Assembly (NCBI RefSeq): GCF_032854445.1
Contig: NC_088303.1
Span: forward strand, 26,979,501 to 27,043,500
Length of the DNA stretch: 64,000 nt
From: Liolophura sinensis
Taxonomy: Eukaryota > Mollusca > Polyplacophora > Chitonida > Chitonidae
Direction of reading: 5' to 3'
Shown here: positions 1-10,697 of the stretch, piece after piece
Numbering within the stretch: position 1 is the first letter of the stretch
Layout: each line of letters opens with the position of its first letter
Program-made: the position numbers and the translations under genes
Notes under the pieces: model-generated
What the model was told of the DNA's origin: nothing
Database searches by the model: none
The model's input: only the letters and a program-made list of their open reading frames with translations

Positions 1-773
1 TTCGTCACGGCGACGTCAACAGCGTCGACGGCACTAGGCCACGTCATCAGCCCCAGAACAACACTGCGTCGTCTTCGTTCAGCTGGTTTACGACCTTACC
101 GCCCCTTCCGTGGGATGGCCTTGACCCTTTTACACCACCAACGCAGATTGCGATGGGCACGTATTGTACGTCGGTGGCAGCGACGTGACTGGGCAAGAGT
201 GCTGTTTACAGACGAGAGCAGGTTCTGTGTATTCAGGAACGAGTTCGAGTTTTCCGACGAAGAGGCGAGCGTCTCGCGCCAAACTGCGTAAGAGAGGTTT
301 ATCCGTTTGGAGGCGGAGGCGTCATGGTTTGGGGAGGGATTTGTGACCAAATGAAGACGCACCTGGTTATTGTGTGAGGTAATCTGACTGGCCAGCGATA
401 CGTTGATGAGGTACTGAGACCTGTCGTCGTTCCTTTCCTCCAAAGACAGCCAAGAGGATCGATCTTGCAACACGACAACGCAAGACCTCACACTGCCCGC
501 ATTGTTACAGACTACCTCGAGACCGCAAACGTCATCGTGTTGCCCTGGCCAGCCAACTCACCAGACATGAACCCCATTGAGCATCTCTGGGATCACCTTG
601 ACCGCCGTTTGAGACAGCTGGTGCCTCCTCCAACTAACCAACAGGAACTTGAGCAAGCTCTGTTAAACCTATGGAACCTTATCCCTGTTGACGTCATCCG
701 GCGACTGACGACGTCAATGCTAAGGCGTGTGCTTGCTTGCATTGATGCCCAGGGTGGCCACACTCGCTACTGA
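1..773 (+). pseudogene. Tc1-family transposase, 5'-truncated by window edge and broken
   Basis: This is the remains of a DD34E Tc1/mariner transposase, the enzyme that cuts and inserts its own element at TA sites. The first part reads in one frame up to about position 290 and carries a basic HTH-like stretch (LRRLRSAGLR) and the first catalytic Asp in FTDESRF. The second part reads in another frame with GGGVMVWGG, the second Asp in HDNARPH and the Glu in NPIEHLW; exactly 34 residues lie between them. A frameshift therefore lies near 245-300, and an in-frame TGA sits at 375-377. The C-terminus ends GGHTRY before the stop at 771-773, as in the intact copy at 4244-5251, but the two are clearly different lineages. 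The N-terminus is outside the window. No terminal inverted repeat could be assigned on the right side. Confidence 0.9.
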
Positions 774-1725
774 TGACTGTAGTCCTTCATTTCTCTGGAT
801 ACTGTGACTTTACACGCACTTGCCAGTTAACTTTACATTTGTGTAATTTTTTCTTCTGACCCCTTGTCTATTTCATTGTGTTTTGTGGCCAATTGAATGT
901 CAATATTTTAATTCCTTTTTGAGAGAATATTTCACAATGATTCCTGTTTATAAACCAATCTTATTAATTCTTATATCTGCCTTTGTTTTTCTTTTTATGG
1001 GCTCAAGAAGTGGGTGAAACCTTTCTTTTGCCTGGTAGTTTATATGACTGGCTTGTGTTCAGCATTAACATAGATATTCCCTTGTGAGGTACAGTTTTCT
1101 ACATGTATACAGACCACTGCTGAGTTTGTTAAAGCTACAGGTAAAATCAGCTTAGTATTTACTAATCTATACTAGGCTGTGAAATTATACTCCTTTGTTA
1201 GATATTCCAGCCTGTATCCTGGGACGAGTTGTCCAAAAGTGTAATTAAAGTTAAGTCAGTCTTAATTCTTAATTTCAATCTTGTTTAAATTTAAAACCAA
1301 CTGGACTTTAGTACTAGTATTTGGTATCAAAATTAATACTGATTATAACTGCTAATACACTTTTTGAACAAATGAGCCGTGAACTCCGCTGAAAAAACTT
1401 TGTTGGCACAAGCTATGGGGAAGGTTGTTTGCTTACACCTTACTGTCAAATACAAGCCTGAACGGGCATTTCGTCCAAGTGCATAACAATGTCTTATCTT
1501 GGGATATCTCGTTTTTTACCTGATACAAAATTCCTAGTTAGTATCAGAACACTTATCTGTACAACACGTGCGAAATACGAATGTCAAATGTTAAAATTCA
1601 CCGCTACATATATGTTGCGCTATTAATTTGTTCAAACGAAGACAACGTTATTGAGTTATCAGAGCGGGGGTAGAAATTATACAGAAACTAACATCTACCT
1701 GGCTGCCTCCCTCCGCATTTCTAAT
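774..1725. other. Non-coding stretch, nothing recognised
   Basis: This holds AT-rich sequence downstream of the transposase remnant. It presumably includes the 3' flank of that Tc1 copy, but without the left end its terminal repeat cannot be found. No exon, RNA gene or repeat was seen. Confidence 0.6.
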
Positions 1726-1858
1726 CTTAGTCAGAGGATATTTTCACGTTGACCCTTAGTCAAGTGACATTTTTCGTGTTGATGCTTAATCAGGTGATAT
1801 TTTCATATGATGACTCTTAGTCAGGTGATATTTTCACGTGATGACTTTTAGTCAGAGA
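1726..1858. repeat. Minisatellite, about 30-bp unit, 4.3 copies
   Basis: Units start with CTTAGTCAGGTGATATTTTC-like sequence at 1726, 1755, 1785, 1816 and 1847. Unit lengths are 29 to 31 bp and copies differ at several sites. Confidence 0.85.
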
Positions 1859-1929
1859 AGACTTGAGTAATTCGCAGCCGTGCAGCATGTGTGACAAAAG
1901 CATGAGATAATATACAGCAACAGGGAAAA

Positions 1930-2015
1930 TAAATTTATTTTTTTATTTTTTTTTGATTGGTTTTACGCAACTCAAGAATATTTCACTTATACGACAGCAG
2001 CCAGCATTAACTGAA
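1930..2015 (-). repeat. SINE family B, 3' fragment
   Basis: On the minus strand this reads the last part of SINE family B: GCTGGCTGCTGTCGTATAAG, GTGAAATATTCTTGAGT, then a degraded GCGTAAAACCAATCAAA and a T/A-rich tail. The head is missing. Confidence 0.8.
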
Positions 2016-2456
2016 TCGCGTTTTTATGATGACATTTAGTAAGTGTTTATTGCACTGGAATGTTGTAGATATAATCTTTAAACAGCTGGTACATTTGATA
2101 AAACATACGAAGTTGAGGAATTACTGCAAACGTACCACGTTAGTACCCCTGTCTGCGGTCACAAAATATCAAAAGCACGTTGTGGAAGAGTAGATCTATA
2201 TCAAATATTATTCCATATCTAAAGACTATGCGTTTCAAATAAGGGTTAAATGAGACGGATCAAGATAATGTGTTTTTCTGATTTTACATGTTACCCATTT
2301 TCGGGGTATCACTGGATGTTTTGTTTCACAGCCTGCATGTTATCAGAACGTTATCAATTCCGTTAGTAATAAGTTGCTTAAAATATTGCATATAACGTTG
2401 TAGAATAGTACAATTATTGCATGTTGTGGGCTGAGGAATTATTATTAGAATACCAC
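2016..2456. other. Non-coding stretch, nothing recognised
   Basis: There is no ORF with coding character, no splice-bounded exon and no repeat that I recognise between the SINE-B fragment and the first SINE-A copy. Confidence 0.6.
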
Positions 2457-2791
2457 TTCGACAGCTAGCATAGTTGGTAGAGCGTCCGCTTCATGAGCGA
2501 TAGATCCAGGATCAATCCTGGGTCGAGTCACACCTAAGACTTTAAAAGAAGAAGTTGCAGCTTCCTCGCTTAGTTTCAGCATGAAGGAGATAGTGCAACT
2601 ACTGGTTGACCCGTATCAGTATAATGGCTCGGGTGGTGCGGCTTACATGCCTTAGGTAAGGCTTCTCAATGAAGCAGCACTAGATAAAAGAGCGATGGAA
2701 ATTACATGCTTTCTAAGGATTCCTTCCTCGTCACATGACGAAAATTATTAAGTACGACGTTAAACCCCAAGCACTTACTCATTCGACAGCT
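2457..2791 (+). mobile_element. SINE family A copy 1, with target duplication
   Basis: This is a tRNA-derived SINE. The head has a polymerase III A box (TAGCATAGTTGG) and, about 43 bases on, a B-box-like GGATCAATCC. A central domain shared with the copies at 6.1, 22.0 and 28.6 kb follows, then a 3' end GTACGACGTTAAACCCCAAG and a CACTTACTCA tail. The 10-bp direct repeat TTCGACAGCT at 2457-2466 and 2782-2791 is the target-site duplication. This copy is the most diverged of the four. The central domain may be one of the widely shared animal SINE cores; I cannot say which without a library search. Confidence 0.9.
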
Positions 2792-2875
2792 GACAATTCC
2801 TGATATCCCGTCCCACAACCTGCGCCACATGTATCATAATATCGCAAAAAAGTGTAACTGCCAAGGTGGCTTTAT

Positions 2876-3150
2876 ATCGCTGAATTAATTTATTTGATTG
2901 GTGTTTTACACCGTTCTCAAGAATATTTCACCTCTACGACGACGCCTATCATTAAGGTGAGAGGAAACCGGGCAAAGCCCGGCGGAAACCCATGACCATC
3001 CGCAGGTTGCTTGAAGACCTTCCCACGTATGGCCTGAAGTATGAATTGGACTTGAACTCACAGAGACCGCATTGGTGAGAGGCTCCTTGGTAATTACGCT
3101 GCGCTACCGCGCAAACCAAGTGTGCCACGGAGGCCGCAAATCGATGAATT
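2876..3150 (-). mobile_element. SINE family B, full-length copy with target duplication
   Basis: On the minus strand this begins GGCCTCCGTGGCACACTTGG (an A-box-like tRNA head). It carries GAGTTCAAGTCC as the B box and the central GCCCGGTTTCC block, then GAATATTCTTGAG and a GTAAAACACCAATCAAATAA end. The 11-bp repeat ATCGCTGAATT at 2876-2886 and ATCGATGAATT at 3140-3150 is the target duplication with one mismatch. The family recurs at least ten times in this window. Confidence 0.9.
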
Positions 3151-3612
3151 TGTACGTCGATAGCTGAACTAGCCATCGTCCAGTCGTTTACAAACAAGCA
3201 GCTAGACCTCAGGTGAAGTGAAGTGTCTAGGGTAGAATAAACGCACTAGATCACTGGCTATTGTCTCGTCAACGTGGGGGTATTATACCTTACGAGCGTG
3301 ACATTGCTTAACTTGGAGGTGCGACCGTTGTACGTGATACAGATAGTACATGCTCTCGAGACAAGTGATATTCAACTAGTTGACAACAGCATGCACCATC
3401 ACGTTTTCAGGTTGTACTTTAAATCGACGAATTTGTACATGGATAGCGGAGCCGTTCGTTTTTTTATTTTACAAACAAGCAGTCGTCTTAGAGCTCAAGA
3501 GGACACATAGCTGAAGTGGAATAATAGCACGTAATCGTTAAATATTAGTGCAAGATCGTTGGCTATTGCTTCGTGAACATGGGATATTACTTTGTGAGCG
3601 TGCCACTGCATT
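3136..3612. repeat. Tandem duplication, two arms about 285 bp apart
   Basis: The stretch 3136-3310 (AAATCGATGAATTTGTACGT, TTTACAAACAAGCAG, GGCTATTGTCTCGTCAACGT, GAGCGTGACATTGC) is repeated in diverged form at 3421-3612 (AAATCGACGAATTTGTACAT and so on). The SINE-B copy abuts the first arm only. No coding potential was seen. Confidence 0.75.
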
Positions 3613-4043
3613 CCTTTGTCGGGTGATCGTTTTTCGGGATATCATGTGACCTTCTCGATGAGTAGAAACCGAGATTCACTCTATCAGATATAATAACATG
3701 TTTTGAGGAATACCATGTGATATTATGTGTATCAGCGGATCACGCTGTGAGATATTGTCAAGCGTCGAGTCTTTGTGGCAGCGTGGAGGTGACGAGTAGC
3801 ACCAAAACATAGGGCAGATGTCTTAACAAGCACAATAAACCTCGTTTCCTTGGTGTGGAGAGTAAGAGTGGAAGACGGGGATAACAGATAAAAGATTATT
3901 ACAACACAATACAACAGCTTTATTTGCCTAAACTACAAATAAAGAACAAATACCATTCCGCGTGTACGTCTCTATTCAGAGTTTCCCGGCATTGCCGTTC
4001 ACCGACCCGCCAGTAACCAATGGAGCCTGGATTCTTGTCGGTG
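3613..4043. other. Non-coding stretch, nothing recognised
   Basis: This is the left flank of the Tc1 transposon. Nothing recognisable was found. Confidence 0.6.
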
Positions 4044-5582
4044 TATACTATCCAAAAAAAAAGAAACGCATAACCCGGTTTTTTGCGGAGGTGATGCAGT
4101 CTTTTCAATTATGCATAACTAAATAAGAATTGCTATTCTGCAAATATTTTTTTACACAGATTAAAGAAGCGTCCATATCTAGACAACAAGGCCATCAACT
4201 TGAGGTAAGACACTCACAATGAGTCTCCCACTTGAGTGGAATGTCAGTATCTGTTGTGACCACCACGGGCACGAATAACAGTTCTGACACGCCTTGTCAT
4301 GGACTGGATGAGACGCTGGATAGAGGCCTGGGGAATGTTCTGCCACTCCTCCTGCAAACATGCAACTTGCTCTTGAAGCGTTTGGGGTTGAGGTTGACGT
4401 TGGCGTAGACGTCGATCAAGCTCATCCCACAGATGCTCAATTGGGTTAAGATCCGGGGAACGGGACGGCCAGGGTAGCACATTTACATTGTTTTCGGCGA
4501 GGAAGTCCCTTGTGACACGTGCCGTGTGCGGTCTGGCGTTGTCCTGCTGGAACAACTCCCGCTGAACGTCAATGACAGGTAAGAGGTGTGGCTGCAGGAT
4601 GGTGTCTCGGTAGCGTACGGCCGTAAGATTTCCCTGAACGTGGACAAGATTTGTACGACCAGTATACGATATTGCTGCCCACATCATCACACTCCCTCCA
4701 CCAAATCTGTCCACTTGGCGTACGCAGTTAGGGGCATAACGTTCCTGAGCACGTCTGTAAACCCGGTTTCTACCATCACGTTTCTGCAATAGGAATCTGG
4801 ACTCATCACTGAACCAAATGCGTCGCCAGTTGCGTAGATTCCATGCAGTCACGTTGTTACACCATTGGAGGCGATTGGCGCGATGGTGAGGACGCAGTAC
4901 GATCCCAACATAGGGCCTCCTGGCTCTCAGTCCATGTTCCCTCAGCCTGTTCCGCACTGTCTGTCCTGATATCCTCCTCAGTCCCGGTATGCTTTCTGCT
5001 GTACTTTCAGCTGTAGCACAACGGTCACGCAAATGGAGTACCCTTATGTAGCGATCTTGGGCTGCTGTAGTGACACGTGGTCGACCTGAACGCCGACGGT
5101 CATTTGTTGTCCCAGTATTGTTGTAGCGGGCAGCAAGCCGTGAAATCGTGCTCTGGCTGACGTGTAGACGCCTAGAAATGGACGATTGGGACTCTCCAGC
5201 TTGAAGTCTTCCAATGGCAATATTTCTTGTGACAGTGTCAAGACGTGGCATGTTGAATCAGCTTGAAAACACCACTTGAAAGACGCCGATCTCCGGCCCG
5301 AAGTTACGGTTTTATAGTCACACACTGCATGCTTTCCATGCGTAAGTTCGGCGTGTAACACTGCACGTGATGCAGTGTGGTGCTGTATTTTTTACTTCTT
5401 CCAAAAACGGCCTCCAAACTCAACATTTTCAACCAAGAAATGTTTTGAGGAATAAAATGTGTGCTAACTGTGACTATTAACAATATTAAAACACATTTTG
5501 CTCATGAAATGAAAACAAAATGTATTTATTTCATTTTAAAATAAAACAAAACACCAATGCGTTTCTTTTTTTGGATAGTATA
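4044..5582 (-). mobile_element. Complete Tc1-family DNA transposon, possibly autonomous
   Basis: Imperfect terminal inverted repeats of about 26 bp bound the element: TACTATCC followed by an A run and GAAACGCAT at 4046, and its reverse complement ending at 5580. The A run is 9 bases on the left and 7 on the right. The dinucleotide TA flanks both ends (4044-4045 and 5581-5582), the standard target of this superfamily. The length is about 1.54 kb, typical for Tc1 elements, and it holds one uninterrupted transposase gene. Both ends plus an open reading frame suggest a fairly recent insertion; whether it is still mobile cannot be judged from one copy. Confidence 0.93.
4244..5251 (-). CDS. Tc1-family DD34E transposase, intact
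   Basis: This transposase binds its own inverted repeats and catalyses cut-and-paste movement in the nucleus. The 335-residue frame has no stop or shift. Residues 10-47 form the first helix-turn-helix (paired-like), followed by a GRPR hinge at 56-59 and a second HTH region around 90-112. The catalytic domain shows Asp149 in FSDESRF, the GGGSVMMW motif at 184-191, Asp237 in DNARPH and Glu272 in NPIEHLWD. The spacing between the last two is 34 residues. It ends GGHNRY. The length fits the 330-350 residues usual for Tc1 proteins. The ATG is the natural start because the first HTH begins within ten residues. It lies inside an element with matching inverted repeats and TA target sites, so it is plausibly functional. 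Confidence 0.95.
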   Translation of the reverse strand: MPRLDTVTRNIAIGRLQAGESQSSISRRLHVSQSTISRLAARYNNTGTTNDRRRSGRPRVTTAAQDRYIRVLHLRDRCATAESTAESIPGLRRISGQTVRNRLREHGLRARRPYVGIVLRPHHRANRLQWCNNVTAWNLRNWRRIWFSDESRFLLQKRDGRNRVYRRAQERYAPNCVRQVDRFGGGSVMMWAAISYTGRTNLVHVQGNLTAVRYRDTILQPHLLPVIDVQRELFQQDNARPHTARVTRDFLAENNVNVLPWPSRSPDLNPIEHLWDELDRRLRQRQPQPQTLQEQVACLQEEWQNIPQASIQRLIQSMTRRVRTVIRARGGHNRY

Positions 5583-6067
5583 CTTAGGGATGTGACAACA
5601 CCACCCCCTAATCTTACAGATTCATTGATTTATATCTATTTCATTTTGCTTTACCAACAACAATAATTATTCCAGACAATAAATCATCGCATTTATGACA
5701 GGCTTCAAAATTATCATTACAGGCCAAAATTTGTCCATGTCAAATGATAGTGATAGTCATATCCGCGGGTCCAATAAAATATCTGGGTGCAGCTATGCCA
5801 CTTAAATCGCCATTTTTCCATTGCCCGTGGATCCAGCGTCTGTCAAAAACGAGTTCATTATGTTCTCTAGCATTCAGAAGAGCTTTTATTTTTACATCGC
5901 TCAAATCAGAAGTTCGGCATTTCTAAAACTTTAAAAATGATTATTTTTAACCAATGGAAGGATAAGACAGCAATCGGTTAAAACATATTTTAATCGAAAG
6001 GAGAATGTTCAAAATCTCGAATAAGTGTCATATTCTACTTTTCCGGTGCGATTTGGTTCAATTAGAT
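5583..6067. other. Non-coding stretch, nothing recognised
   Basis: Sequence between the Tc1 right end and SINE-A copy 2; nothing recognisable. Confidence 0.6.
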
Positions 6068-6453
6068 GTAAAACAAAAGAGTGAGTGAGTGCTTGGGGTT
6101 TAACGTCGTACTCAACAATTTTCCAGTCATATGACCACGAAGGAATCCTTAGGGTGCATGTACGTGAAATGTGCCTGCTTGTTGCAGGACGGATTTCCAC
6201 CGCTCTTTTATTTAGTGCTGCATCACTGAGACGACTTACCGAAGGCAAGTAAGACGCCCCGCCCGAGCCATTATACTGATACGGGTCAACCAGCCGTTGC
6301 ACTATCCCCTTCATGCCGAACGCCAAGCGAGGAAGTTACAACTTCCTCTTTTTAAAGTCTTAGGTGTGACTCGATCAAGGATTGATCCTGGATCTACCGG
6401 TCCTGAAGCGGACGCTCTACCAACTGTGCTATCAAGGCCGGTAAAAGAAAAGA
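6068..6453 (-). mobile_element. SINE family A copy 2, full length
   Basis: Read on the minus strand, this begins CGGCCTTGATAGCACAGTTG (complete A box), then GGTAGAGCG, the B-box-like GGATCAATCC and GATCGAGTCACACC. A hairpin formed by GAGGAAGTTGTAACTTCCTC follows, with the 9-bp arms GAGGAAGTT and AACTTCCTC. The conserved centre comes next, ending in GTACGACGTTAAACCCCAAG and a CACTCACTC tail. The 13-bp target duplication GTAAAACAAAAGA (6068-6080) and GTAAAAGAAAAGA (6441-6453) has one mismatch. This is the only copy here with a whole 5' end, at about 360 bp. Confidence 0.92.
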
Positions 6454-6847
6454 CAACACCGACCAAACTGCTGTTATGAATGAAGGTAGCCATCTTAAAA
6501 CTTTTAACATATCAAACTCGTTGCTATGGAAGTGCACAACTTAGGCTTAACATAGTCTTTATCCTTTTACCTCTAGCAGTCACAGCTAATAACGTTGAAT
6601 TAGCACCTCAGGTCATTTCGAGATCGATTCGTTTACAACCACTTAGTTACGTTTAGCCGATCGTCATTCCACACATCGAAAAAAGTATATAATTAAGTAC
6701 ATTAAAAGATTACGACGTTATCATGTAAAACTACAATGCAATCTGCTAAGTTGTAGATGTATAATGTAACATTTAATTTAAGAATATAACCTGTAGTTTA
6801 TGCAATTATGTATTTTAGTGGCACTTTGATTGCAAGTGTCCATGTAT
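6454..6847. other. Non-coding stretch, nothing recognised
   Basis: AT-rich sequence between SINE-A copy 2 and the candidate LTR; no exon or repeat found. Confidence 0.6.
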
Positions 6848-7604
6848 TGTTACGACCCAAACTGTCTGTATTATAAAGAGATGGCTTGTTCGAAATACAC
6901 GACAGTTTAGCCCCACAAAAAAGTAACCTAAACCAGCAGATTTTATTTTACAACAATTTATTAGCTTTAACAAGAACAGATAACAAAACTTTTACAAATG
7001 CTAAAGTACTTAAGTTTAACAAGAAAGGATAGCAGTATCTATACAAATACTAAAGTACTTACATGTACAACGGTTTCAAGACCAAACGGACGCATATACT
7101 CCACAATGCTTAAAAATTGCACAGAAGCAATATTCATAAGAGGGAAAATCCACAGTATAACTGAGTGTATGAGGAAATATACACAAAATTCCACAGACAG
7201 GGTCCGTGTACTAATAAGCACTGTGTACACAAGAGCACAAATTAAATATACAAGTTCAGACTGGACAAGTGCTCGGTGGAGATAGGATATAACAGAGTCA
7301 GAGGCTATAAATACACCAAAATTCGGCACAAAAGGCCCACTAAAGTAACACACAGCGAAAGCATCCAAAACTCTCAATAATTCTCCTTTCTCCTCCTTTG
7401 ACCTGCTTTCATAGGTCTTATATAGACTGGTGGAATTTTCTAGAATAAAAGAAAATTCTTGAACATCTGTTGTAAACAAACAGGCCCCAAACTGAGCGTA
7501 TTCTGGAACATTCTAAGGCAGAGGCAGACTGCAGGCCCTGAACTTAGCATATGTAAACAGTGGCAAGCTAAATTTAGAAGCTGACGGCAGTTGTGTGCAT
7601 AACA
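6848..7604 (-). repeat. Candidate solo LTR, outer end uncertain
   Basis: Read on the minus strand, the stretch has a TATA box (TATATAA, 7418-7424). Further on it has AATAAA-type poly(A) signals around 6937-6962 and a terminus GGGTCGTAACA at 6848. The proposed other end, TGTTATGCAC at 7604, gives ends of the form TGTTACG...CATAACA, the same as the LTRs of the element at 14-20 kb. There is no convincing target duplication: TGTAT flanks one side and GTTAT the other. The internal sequence is unlike the 14-kb LTR. The 146-codon open frame inside (7039-7479) is therefore not taken as a gene. Confidence 0.35.
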
Positions 7605-10118
7605 GTTATTCAAAGTTACAATTTTGTTCAACACCAAACAGCATGCATACAATGCTCCTGTTCCGGTTTAAACACAAATAATTAGATTGGAAAATGTTCA
7701 TTCAAAGACACATTCTTTGAGAGTTCTCAGTGAACTTTATTTGATATTTTTGATACATGCTTATAAACGACGTAATAGGATTAATTTATTGTTGTTTAAC
7801 ACCATGTTTAAGAGTTTTTCATTTATTGGTGGGAGACAAGTGTTCTTGAACGTCCGTCAACCTGTACAAACGGCGTTGTCGGCAACTTAACAGCTGTCAC
7901 CAAGATCTTGGGAACAGCGAAAGTCTACAAACTTCCTTAGGCGGTTTAGAACCTGCAAACCCGGCAGATGTCCTAGCGATTGAATGGTAAACACCTTAAC
8001 GAGGAGTAATATGAAGAGTTCCACTATTAATATATGGCACGATATTGCGGAGATATCAATAAATATTAAAGCTTTGTATTCATGCATTAGGACGTAGATA
8101 TGAAATATGAATAAATATGAACTTATTAATAGATATTTAGACCTATGATCGAAATTCCAGATCCCCAGCTCTATCTTCGCCTCTTCGTCCACTTTCTTTA
8201 ACATCAATATAGACCTGCAACACACGAAATTATTCCCGTTATAATAAGAAGACAAAAAAAAAATACCCCAGGGACCGAAATCTCAAGGGACAGAGACAGT
8301 GTAAAGATCTGCAAGCGATAAAAATATCTTTGAAGTATACCGACTTCATACTTTTGATTTAGGGTTTTATTCTAACTGTCCCTATGATAAACCCAATTTC
8401 ATTCTTTCACCACATTGGTTGCTTACGATTAATTTATGGAGTGCAAGATTTCTATAGGTTTTCCTGTTACTTGGTTGAAATACTCATAGGGTGGTATTGA
8501 AAGTCGGTGAGCATTGATTTGCGTGAATATATTGTGGCTGTGAATATAATAACCAAAGTTTACCTTTGTAGGCTATTGTTTTGTCTTCTTCAAACTATTC
8601 CGGTAAATTATTTAATAGTAACAAATAAGACACCTTCCTAGCGCCATGACTTCAGGAGAATTTGGTCATAAATATGTTATGAAGATAACAGCAATGCTTT
8701 AGCCGTAGCTGGGCTGGAATTTTCATCATTTTTAACACATAGAGTTATTCAAAAGACATCGAATTGATTTTCTGGTGAATTATGTAAATGGGAACATCAT
8801 TTAATGATGCAGCAAGTAGCTAACAACCACAAAAGTCTTTACAAATAGCGTTAGGTGGAACGATCTACAGAGCACTATTTGTGAATAATCAACGTGTTAA
8901 AGAACTACATTAACTTCAGCATGCCTTCGCACAATAACACAACAGACATGTGTAAAATATTTAAGACTAAACTCTTGAGAGATAAAGCCATGGTTAAATC
9001 AAAAAGAGATGCATTCAAACACATATCCTATTTGGTCAAGGGCAGCGTCTTCTGCTATACTCGGCACTTCATCTTTTCCTGGGCTCCCCCGTGAAGCATT
9101 TGATTTATACCTACGTAGTTTTCGGAAAGTGGCTCTGTGCCTTTACAAAACAGCTTACGAGAACACGTGAACCTACTTTCCCGTTATCACCTCGCCTCCA
9201 TCATTCATCCTTTCAAAATTCAACCAGGCAATCGAGAGATCAGGCGTAGATAATATAATATCTTCTTTCGTTGCTCGCCAAATAAGGTGCCTTTGGCTTG
9301 TGTGGTGGAATAAAGTGGAATATTTGCAAAATTCTGAAAGGTTAGAGAAAAACAGGAATGAAAACACATTAGGCCCACAATGGCAAAATGTGTAATATTA
9401 TGAAAATATAAATGCATATTAAAGTGACATTTGGCTACCACTTAACATTCTTTTTAATTATAAAACATATTGGACATAAACAACCAAGACCATTATACAT
9501 GACAACGATTGTCTTCTTTTAACTGTTCTCTCTCAGAAACACATATCAGCATAACTCACAGGCAGTTGTTAGTGATTTCAAAGCACGATAAAACTAGTTT
9601 TTATTAGTTGACTGTCGTTTTATAAACTGATATGAAACTGCTGTTTTTCTACCTCTCCCCCTCCTCCCTCCCAATTAAACCGTCGATAACCTTATTGTCT
9701 CTTCCATTTTAAAATATAAAACATGGTAACCCACATTGTCAAATTCTTAACAACTAACCGAAGGGCTTATTCCTTAGGCTGAGATATGTACCCAAATCCG
9801 ATAAAACAGAATTACTTGTCGAATGAAGATGTTCATTTTTATTAATACACAGATGAAATTATCGAGTTGTCTTTGTCTTTTCCGGTAGTACGAGTATGTT
9901 AAAAAGCGTCTACAATTTTTGTTTACAATAAATTACAAAAAAGACACTTACAGAAAACTTACCCTACCTCAAGTTTTTGAAACAGATTCCACCAAGTACC
10001 AACTTGGCATTAATTGTATAAATATTTCATGTAACAATTTTAATCGACTGCTAATGAAATACATGTACATCATTGCTTCCCTCCGTCAGCAATGCTTCTG
10101 ACTTATGAATGAAAAGAC
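7605..10118. other. Long non-coding stretch, nothing recognised
   Basis: There are several open frames of 60-120 codons on both strands (for example 7887-8255 minus). They have no domain pattern, no repeat homologue and no splice-bounded structure that I can defend. The segment is treated as intergenic. Confidence 0.5.
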
Positions 10119-10124
10119 TTTATT
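10119..10124 (-). promoter_or_regulatory. Possible poly(A) signal
   Basis: AATAAA on the minus strand lies about 180 bases beyond the stop of the weak exon pair at 10305-10697. It would suit as the poly(A) signal of a minus-strand gene, but the motif is common in AT-rich DNA. Confidence 0.2.
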
Positions 10125-10304
10125 CCCAAACAGCTGAATATCCTGTGGTGAAGGTGCTGGTGTGTAGACGTTTGTACGTGAAGCATGAATAATTGGGCAG
10201 TGAAGCGTAGATGATTTTTAAAGCGTTGATGAGTCGTTGAATGGAATTTAAGTTATTTTTGGTTTCATCGCTGTAGAAAACCTACGCAATTCCGCCGACA
10301 GAAA

Positions 10305-10353
10305 TCACGTTGGCTCGGTTGTTGTCCATAATGCCGGACACTTTAAGTTAAAT
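10305..10353 (-). CDS. Possible terminal exon, unknown protein
   Basis: A minus-strand acceptor (TTTAACTGTGCAG) precedes a short frame that reads FNLKCPALWTTTEPT and stops at 10305-10307. Its entry phase (one base) matches the two bases left over from the candidate exon at 10597-10697, so the two can be spliced in frame. No family is recognised. A different frame of the same stretch also stays open to a TAG at 10282-10284, so the reading is not secure. Confidence 0.18.
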
Positions 10354-10596
10354 CTGCACAGTTAAATCATTATTTAATATTTAAAAAAAAAACACAAAGG
10401 AAAGTAAAACCAGAACATCGACGACAGTCTGTTAGTGAAAAAATGGCTAAACGTATCGGTGAAATCCGGACTCATGTCATGTTACCTCACATTTCACTGT
10501 AAAAAAGTCTAACGTTACGCATATCGCTTATATAAAACATTACCTTCCTTTCCAACAATAGCCCGGTATCCTGGAGTGAGAATTATAACTGTTTAC

Positions 10597-10697
10597 GTTT
10601 GAATCTTCAGCATTTCTTCTTTATAATCCGGCGTCTCAATATTCCCCTTTAATTGCTTTCCTATTTCAGCCAGTTTCGTCTGCCATTCTGTGTAATA
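10597..10697 (-). CDS. Possible internal exon, charged helical peptide
   Basis: A minus-strand exon candidate lies between an acceptor (CACCATTTTTAG) and a donor (CAAAC followed by GTAAAC). It encodes about 33 residues, including EWQTKLAEIGKQL and DYKEEMLKIQ, with the alternating charged and hydrophobic residues of an amphipathic helix. Codon composition looks more coding-like than the neighbourhood. It is followed in phase by the exon candidate at 10305-10353. It might belong with the signal-peptide exon at 12830-12903, but a direct join would be out of phase. The function is unknown. Confidence 0.22.

Noticed and set aside
2467-2540. A tRNA gene, with A and B boxes and a CAT in the anticodon position
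   Set aside because: No proper acceptor stem closes it and it continues into the conserved SINE centre; it is the head of SINE-A.
7039-7479. 146-codon minus-strand frame with hydrophobic stretches, membrane-protein-like
   Set aside because: It overlaps a TATA box and runs toward poly(A) signals within a candidate LTR, and has no recognisable family.
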